64,000 bases of DNA, taken from Paenibacillus sp. FSL R7-0204 (GTDB lineage: Bacteria > Bacillota > Bacilli > Paenibacillales > Paenibacillaceae). The stretch spans positions 3,968,001-4,032,000 of the forward strand of contig NZ_JBBOCA010000001.1 of assembly GCF_038002225.1 (NCBI RefSeq). The letters are read 5' to 3'. The position numbers and the translations under genes are program-made. The notes beneath the pieces were generated by a model, which was not told where the DNA came from, did no database searches, and saw only the letters and a program-made list of their open reading frames with translations. This document shows positions 59,415 to 64,000 of this stretch, in pieces. The stretch's first letter is position 1; each line of letters begins with the position of its first letter.

Positions 59415-60377
59415 ATGAAAAAAGTAGAACGGATCAACATCATCATGCGGTACATTAACAATCGTGCCCATTTTACGCTGACGGAAATCATGCGGGAATT
59501 CAATATTTCGCGTTCGACCGCCCAGCGGGATATCAGGGAAATCGAGGCTCTGGGTATGCCGCTGGTTGCTGAGGTGGGCCGGGAAGGCGGGTATTCCGTC
59601 ATGCGTAACTCTATCCTTCCGGTGGTCCGGTTCACGGATAACGAGGTCAAAGCGCTGTTCATTGCCTTCATGGCGACAAGAAACGGGCAGCTTCCATATC
59701 TAAAGAGCCGCCAGTCGCTGACGGAGAAACTACTGGGGCTCATCTCGGAGAATCAGCAGGAGGAGCTAGTTCTTCTCAATCAGATCCTGCTGTTCGAGGG
59801 CACCCATCCAGGCAATCCTGATCTGCTGGACCTGTCCGATCTCCCCCACCCTATGCTGGACAAGCTGATCCGGCTCCTGCTGGCGGACCGTTATTTGCTA
59901 ATTACCTGTCAGGAGGAACAGACGAACAGGTCTTATTCTGTGTATCTGCTGCGTCTCTATCAGGAGAAAAGCCTGTGGCTCATCGAGTGCTTCGACCTGG
60001 ACGAGTCCAGAAAACGGATCATCCCGGTTGATCAGCTTACGGATGTCCTCCCCTCCCCAGAAACCAAGAGGCTGAGCACCAAAAAAATTCAGGAGAAGCT
60101 GAGCAAGCAACAGGTAAAAAACAACCTTGTCCTGGAGCTCGGTCCCCGGGCCATTGCCCAATACCGGAAATATCACCCGTTCAGGGTCGCGTTGTCCTAT
60201 ACTAACCCCTACCAAACTACCGCTATTCTGAAAATGGAGGTTGAAGTGAACCGCACGGAGGAGCTGAAGGAAGTCACGAATTGGCTGTTGTTCTTGGGCG
60301 ACGACTTGACGATGAAGGAAGTTCCGGAGGAAGTCAGAGCGGAGCTGCAAGCGCGAACTGGCCAGTTTCACCCTTAG
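59415..60377 (+). CDS. YafY/WYL-type HTH transcriptional regulator
   Basis: 320 residues. N-terminal DeoR-like HTH (KKVERINIIMRYINNRAHFTLTEIMREFNISRSTAQRDIREIEALG and the wing GREGGYSV), then a WYL-like domain (SVYLLRLYQEKSLWLIECFDLDESRKRIIPVDQLTDV) and a C-terminal extension with YRKYHPFRVALSYTNPY. RBS TAGGAG five bases before the ATG. It diverges from the GyrI-like/hypothetical pair and probably controls it. Ligand unknown. Confidence 0.9.
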   Translation: MKKVERINIIMRYINNRAHFTLTEIMREFNISRSTAQRDIREIEALGMPLVAEVGREGGYSVMRNSILPVVRFTDNEVKALFIAFMATRNGQLPYLKSRQSLTEKLLGLISENQQEELVLLNQILLFEGTHPGNPDLLDLSDLPHPMLDKLIRLLLADRYLLITCQEEQTNRSYSVYLLRLYQEKSLWLIECFDLDESRKRIIPVDQLTDVLPSPETKRLSTKKIQEKLSKQQVKNNLVLELGPRAIAQYRKYHPFRVALSYTNPYQTTAILKMEVEVNRTEELKEVTNWLLFLGDDLTMKEVPEEVRAELQARTGQFHP

Positions 60378-60387
60378 GAAGCAGACT

Positions 60388-60489
60388 CGCCTTCTTGCTG
60401 CCCATTGTAATCGGTTTTCCGATTACATTTCGCCCGTTCGCCTTCTTGCTGCCCATTGTGATCGGTTTTCCGATTATACTTGGCCCAGC
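60388..60489 (+). repeat. Two-copy 51-bp tandem repeat with internal palindromes
   Basis: Two consecutive 51-bp units starting CGCCTTCTTGCTGCCCATTG at 60388 and 60439, nearly identical. Each holds a hairpin, TAATCGG-TTTT-CCGATTA in the first and TGATCGG-TTTT-CCGATTA in the second. It begins ten bases after the WYL gene stop. The frame through it encodes a repeated 17-residue string but is not a gene. Confidence 0.85.
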
Positions 60490-60517
60490 TCCTTCTCAAC
60501 CATACTATCCCATGCCA

Positions 60518-60559
60518 GTAAAAAGAGCAGCGCCCCCATTACAGGAAGATCGCTGCTCT
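60518..60559 (-). terminator. Terminator after the SLH galactanase gene
   Basis: Stem AGAGCAGCG (60524-60532) / CGCTGCTCT (60551-60559), with TTTTTAC following on the minus strand. It begins 29 bp past the stop. Confidence 0.85.
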
Positions 60560-60587
60560 ACTTCTACTTATCCTCTTATCCTCTTGC

Positions 60588-63500
60588 TTACAGATTAAGC
60601 AGCAAACTCAATACCTTCGCACACTCTGCGCGCGTCGCATTGGCCTGGGGCTTGAAGAATCCATCCGGAGTCCCCGTGATGAAGCCCAGTGAACCGGCGG
60701 CACTCACGGCGTCCTTAGCCCAGCTGTCAATCTTGGCGGCATCGGCAAAAGCAGGCAAGGAACCTGCCGGAGCCTTGCTTCCAGAGCGCAGCTCGTAGGC
60801 TCTCACAAGCAGCGTTGCCATCTCTTGCCGCGAAATACTCGACTCGGGGGCGAACTTGCCGGTAGAGTCCCCTTTGACGATTCCGGCTGCAAAAGCGGCG
60901 GCCACATCGCCCGAATACCACTTGCTGCTATCTACGTCAGCGAACGAACGCAGGCCTTCCGTCTTCAGCCCAAGGGCACGGACAAGCATCGTAACGAATT
61001 CGGCCCGGGTCACTTCTCTCTCCGGTGCGAAGCGTCCTTCCCGGTCGCCCTCGATAATATGCTTGGCAGCCATCTCTTTTATCACTGAGTAGGCCCAATC
61101 CGCCGGACTCACATCTGCAAAGCTCTTGTCATACTCCAGTACAGCATAATTGCCGGATTGCCGTACCTGTGAAGTCAATACGGACTGTTCCGTGGTTCCG
61201 CCTGCATATTCAAGCGTTCCATCGTCTGTGGTGGCATACACACCGGCCAGCTTCGGATTGCCGTTCGCTTGAAGCTTCAGGTGAAGACTGACTGGTTCCG
61301 CGAACGAGACCAGCGGAGTCTTAACTCCCTGCTGATTCAGCACAGACAGCCTGAGATTGAACATTTCTCCGGCTGTTCTCAGTTCAGCTTCACTCTTCTT
61401 ATTAGCCTGAAGTATCCAGGCTGCCTTCTGCTCTGGGGACCTTGGCTCAAGCAGGATAGACATCATCGAGCCCTTCTGCTGCTGTCCTGCCAACGCTTGA
61501 AGCTGCTGAGCAACCTTGCCTGGAATCTCTACAGCCACTGTCTTGCCTTCCACCTTCAGAGCGGCTATTCCCTTAAGGGCCGCAGCGTCAGCGGGCATTC
61601 TTACTTCGCTCTGCCCTTCAGCTATTGGAATCACAATCTGGTTCTGGGCATTCACCTTCGGCTCAGTTACAGTCAGAATCTCCGGCTGCGGCGTGGCTTG
61701 TGGTGCAGCTGAAGCTTGTGCTGTTGCCAGCGGAACTGTCCAGCCTGAACCGGAGCCCGTTCCTGGTGCCGTAGCCGGGCTTGGCGCCGGACTGGCTTCC
61801 GCACTTGGTGCAGGATTCTCTTCCGGACTTGTCACCGGCTCCGTTGCCGGAGGCGTTACTGGCTCTGTGACAGGAGGTGTCACCGGCTCTGTTACCGGGG
61901 GTGTTACAGGCTCCGTTACTGGAGGTTTTACCGGTTCACTCGGTTCACTTGGTTCGCTAGGAACCTCAGGTGTAGTTGTGCTATTGCGCACGAAGGTCAC
62001 CTCTTGCAGATAGCCGTAATGATTATCCGAGTCTGTGAGGACTTTGAAGCCCAGCGATGCGCTGCCGTCTTCCCCAATGTGCACATGCTTTAGCGTCAGA
62101 GTCCGGGGCTTCAGCCAGGCGCTGCCTGAATAGGTAACCGGCACCGAATACGTCTGTCCCTCAGAGATCACATACATTACCGAACCGGGAGAAGGTTCAC
62201 CCTTGTCCCCGAAGATTTTGGCCTGGAGGGTATAGGTTCCGGGCGCAAGTCCGGTCATTTCATGAGTAAGGTTGAAGTTAATCGGCTTGTCATCCCCGTA
62301 ATCGAAGCCGCCTGAAGCATTGCTGTCTCCGAAGGTAGCGGGCTTAGTGCCGCTCAGATACCAGTCGGACTTAGCGCCGTTCACCGTGAGATTATTGGTG
62401 CTGACGGCTCCGGCTTTTTTGACCAGCTTGAAATCATCAATATTCCCCCACTTGTCTCCAGCGTATTTCAGATTAGCGCCTAGTGTCAGCGTTCCATCTG
62501 TAACTTCAACGGTATCGATGGTTGGATTACTCCATTGCTGCCAGCCTGTGTTGATGAACGGCTGCTTCTGATTGCCCGCAAAAATCTCTGCCGTCTCTTC
62601 CCCTCCCCCGCCCGAGACCCAAGCGGATAACTGATAGGTACCATTTTCAAGTCCGGTGACCGTCTGGGAGATTTGGAATTCCGCAGCCCCTGAGCTCCAG
62701 TAGTGCAGTGCAGCCGAACCGGAATGGGCATCCGACTCCACATTGACCGCCGCGCTATCGCCGCTTACGGTCCAACTATTCAGCCCGTCCTCGAAGCCTG
62801 GATTCTGAATGAAGCTTGTGCTTGGCGAGACTGTGATCACAGTTGAATCTGTAAATCCGCCGTCATACGTAACCGCTGTTACTGTAGAGGTCCCGGCAGC
62901 AAGCCCGGAGATGGTTCCTTTATACTTGTCTACCTTGACGATGGCTTCATCAGAGCTGGTGAAGGTTAGCCCCTTATAGGTTGCATTCGCCGGGCTGATC
63001 GTTGCCTTCACGCTGCCGGTTCCGCCTACTTCTAGGATAGCGGTCTGCTTCTCTACTTTTACCGACTGAACTGGTACCCGGTTGATTGCCGAAGCACCGT
63101 CGATAAAAGCATCCATCGCGAAGGAAGGCTTCCCGTCCGGGTTCCAGGCAGACAGCCCATAGCCGAAATAGACGCCCTCGGGTGCCCAATAGAACACACC
63201 TGTTCCCTGGCTGCCAGGCACAGCCTTCACGCCATCCTGCACAGCAACTAGCATGTTGTATACATTATCCACATTCTTGCTCACATCGCCGCCAACCTCG
63301 ACGACCATGACCTCTTTTCCGTATTTTGCAGCCAGAAGATTCATGTTGGAGGATAGTTCATTAATAGAAGAAGTGTAGATAGAATCCGGGTAATAAGATA
63401 ACCCGATAATGTCATAATCACTGTCCTTAAGACCCGCCTCGACCAGACCTGCATAGAACGGATCTACACCGGTGTCTGCCCCGTTGGCTCTATGAATAAT

Positions 63501-64000
63501 GATTTTGGTCTCAGGAAAAACAGCCTTGGCCGCATGTGATCCCGCCTGGATCAATTCCACCAGATTCGCCGTATTGCTATAGCTGCCCAGCGGATGCATC
63601 ATCCCGTTATTAATCTCATTGCCAATCTGCACCCACTCGGGGGTTACCCCCGCAGTCTTCAGCGCTTGCATCACCTCTGTGGTATACTCCGAGACATGTG
63701 CTTTGAGCTGCTCCAGATTATCACTGGCCCAGGCGGCCGGAGTAACCTGCTTCCCGGGATCGGCCCAGGAATCACTGTAGTGCAGATCAACCATCACCCT
63801 GAATCCGAGAGCGCTTACACGGGAGGCCAGCGTAACCATCTCTTCGGTGCTGTTATGGCCGTTGATCGGATCATCGGATGGATTGACAAAAGCCCGGAGG
63901 CGTATCGAATCGATTCCGTGATCTTTTAGAATCTGGAGCAGGTCCTCTTCGTCTCCCTGATCGTTATAGAATTTGTAGCCCTCAGCTTCCATTTGCGGCA
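60588..64000 (-). CDS. SLH-anchored GH53 endo-beta-1,4-galactanase, 5' end missing
   Basis: At least 1136 residues; the frame is open to the right edge and the in-window part begins PQMEAEGYKFYNDQG, matching just after the usual GH53 start, so signal peptide and a few residues lie outside. GH53 barrel (~1-345) with acid/base Glu in QIGNEINNGM and nucleophile Glu in MVVEVGGD. Then a Big_2-like domain (~340-395), two carbohydrate-binding-like beta-sandwiches (~395-530, ~530-670), a Pro/Thr/Glu linker (~670-755), a further domain, and three SLH repeats (~957-1134; FADVSPADWAYSVIKEMAAKHI, RSFADVDSSKWYSGDVAAAF, LPAFADAAKIDSWAKDAV). It would cut galactan side chains at the cell surface. Confidence 0.92.
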   Translation of the reverse strand, partial: PQMEAEGYKFYNDQGDEEDLLQILKDHGIDSIRLRAFVNPSDDPINGHNSTEEMVTLASRVSALGFRVMVDLHYSDSWADPGKQVTPAAWASDNLEQLKAHVSEYTTEVMQALKTAGVTPEWVQIGNEINNGMMHPLGSYSNTANLVELIQAGSHAAKAVFPETKIIIHRANGADTGVDPFYAGLVEAGLKDSDYDIIGLSYYPDSIYTSSINELSSNMNLLAAKYGKEVMVVEVGGDVSKNVDNVYNMLVAVQDGVKAVPGSQGTGVFYWAPEGVYFGYGLSAWNPDGKPSFAMDAFIDGASAINRVPVQSVKVEKQTAILEVGGTGSVKATISPANATYKGLTFTSSDEAIVKVDKYKGTISGLAAGTSTVTAVTYDGGFTDSTVITVSPSTSFIQNPGFEDGLNSWTVSGDSAAVNVESDAHSGSAALHYWSSGAAEFQISQTVTGLENGTYQLSAWVSGGGGEETAEIFAGNQKQPFINTGWQQWSNPTIDTVEVTDGTLTLGANLKYAGDKWGNIDDFKLVKKAGAVSTNNLTVNGAKSDWYLSGTKPATFGDSNASGGFDYGDDKPINFNLTHEMTGLAPGTYTLQAKIFGDKGEPSPGSVMYVISEGQTYSVPVTYSGSAWLKPRTLTLKHVHIGEDGSASLGFKVLTDSDNHYGYLQEVTFVRNSTTTPEVPSEPSEPSEPVKPPVTEPVTPPVTEPVTPPVTEPVTPPATEPVTSPEENPAPSAEASPAPSPATAPGTGSGSGWTVPLATAQASAAPQATPQPEILTVTEPKVNAQNQIVIPIAEGQSEVRMPADAAALKGIAALKVEGKTVAVEIPGKVAQQLQALAGQQQKGSMMSILLEPRSPEQKAAWILQANKKSEAELRTAGEMFNLRLSVLNQQGVKTPLVSFAEPVSLHLKLQANGNPKLAGVYATTDDGTLEYAGGTTEQSVLTSQVRQSGNYAVLEYDKSFADVSPADWAYSVIKEMAAKHIIEGDREGRFAPEREVTRAEFVTMLVRALGLKTEGLRSFADVDSSKWYSGDVAAAFAAGIVKGDSTGKFAPESSISRQEMATLLVRAYELRSGSKAPAGSLPAFADAAKIDSWAKDAVSAAGSLGFITGTPDGFFKPQANATRAECAKVLSLLLNL
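61855..61928 (-). repeat. Short tandem repeats coding for a VTEPVTPP linker
   Basis: Three to four near-identical 24-bp units encode VTEPVTPP in the linker of the GH53 enzyme, followed by PAPS-type runs. Such a stretch can vary in copy number between strains. Confidence 0.75.

Noticed and set aside
60281..60598. 105-codon plus-strand frame with repeated LLPIVIGFPI
   Set aside because: It runs out of frame through the end of the WYL gene and the 51-bp tandem repeat; it has no RBS.

Overview
The window looks like a chromosomal segment of a Paenibacillus-type endospore-forming Firmicute. The evidence is strong AGGAGG-type ribosome binding sites, a tricistronic spore germinant receptor, very large secreted polysaccharide-degrading enzymes (one ending in SLH domains), YesM/YesN two-component systems, a Bacillus-style BirA operator and a rifampin phosphotransferase. 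No rRNA, tRNA, insertion sequence, prophage or CRISPR array was seen.

Layout. 1-1.8 kb: the 5' part of a sugar ABC permease and its binding lipoprotein. 1.9-6.1 kb: nosD-nosL-nosY-nosF plus a TlpA/ResA-like thioredoxin, with a candidate Fnr-type promoter and no nosZ beside it. 6.2-7.6 kb: an erythromycin-esterase-family protein. 7.6-11 kb: the two bacterial counterparts of the tomato Tm-1 protein as separate genes, next to a TIM-barrel/AraC fusion regulator. 11-17.9 kb: a biotin locus, bioY-acyl-CoA ligase-thiolase-ecfA1-ecfA2-ecfT, diverging from birA across one BirA operator. 18-19.9 kb: an autoregulated TetR/hydrolase pair. 20-32.6 kb: arabinan-type glycosidases (GH127-like, GH43) and a YesM/YesN-linked oligosaccharide ABC transporter. 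32.6-36.7 kb: a Ger receptor operon. 36.7-43.5 kb: a thioredoxin-reductase-like flavoprotein with a structured leader, an AIR-synthase-like kinase, an AraC regulator, melA, a HAEG-repeat protein and a YlmA-like ATPase. 43.6-46.4 kb: rph with a convergent promoter in its leader. 46.5-54 kb: a BNR-4 propeller protein and a 1879-residue rhamnogalacturonan lyase/acetylesterase. 54-60.4 kb: a DUF1835 protein, an LprI-like lipoprotein, a TrmB/MFS pair and a WYL regulator beside a GyrI-like gene. 60.6-64 kb: an SLH-anchored GH53 galactanase running off the right edge.

Much of the gene content fits breakdown of pectin rhamnogalacturonan-I. The backbone would be cut and deacetylated by the 48.4-54 kb enzyme, galactan side chains cut by the GH53 enzyme, arabinan side chains by GH43 and GH127, alpha-galactosides by MelA, and products imported by the ABC systems. 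A good cre (CcpA) match lies upstream of the BNR-4 gene.

The most unusual material is the split Tm-1 locus with a TIM-barrel one-component regulator, the convergent transcription unit inside the rph leader, a terminator-like leader before the flavoprotein, and several families of short diverged intergenic repeats: a ~134-bp element, 51-bp-period arrays and a ~75-bp hairpin element, each found at two loci, plus a separate two-copy 51-bp tandem. All similarity statements come from reading the sequence by eye; no database search was run.
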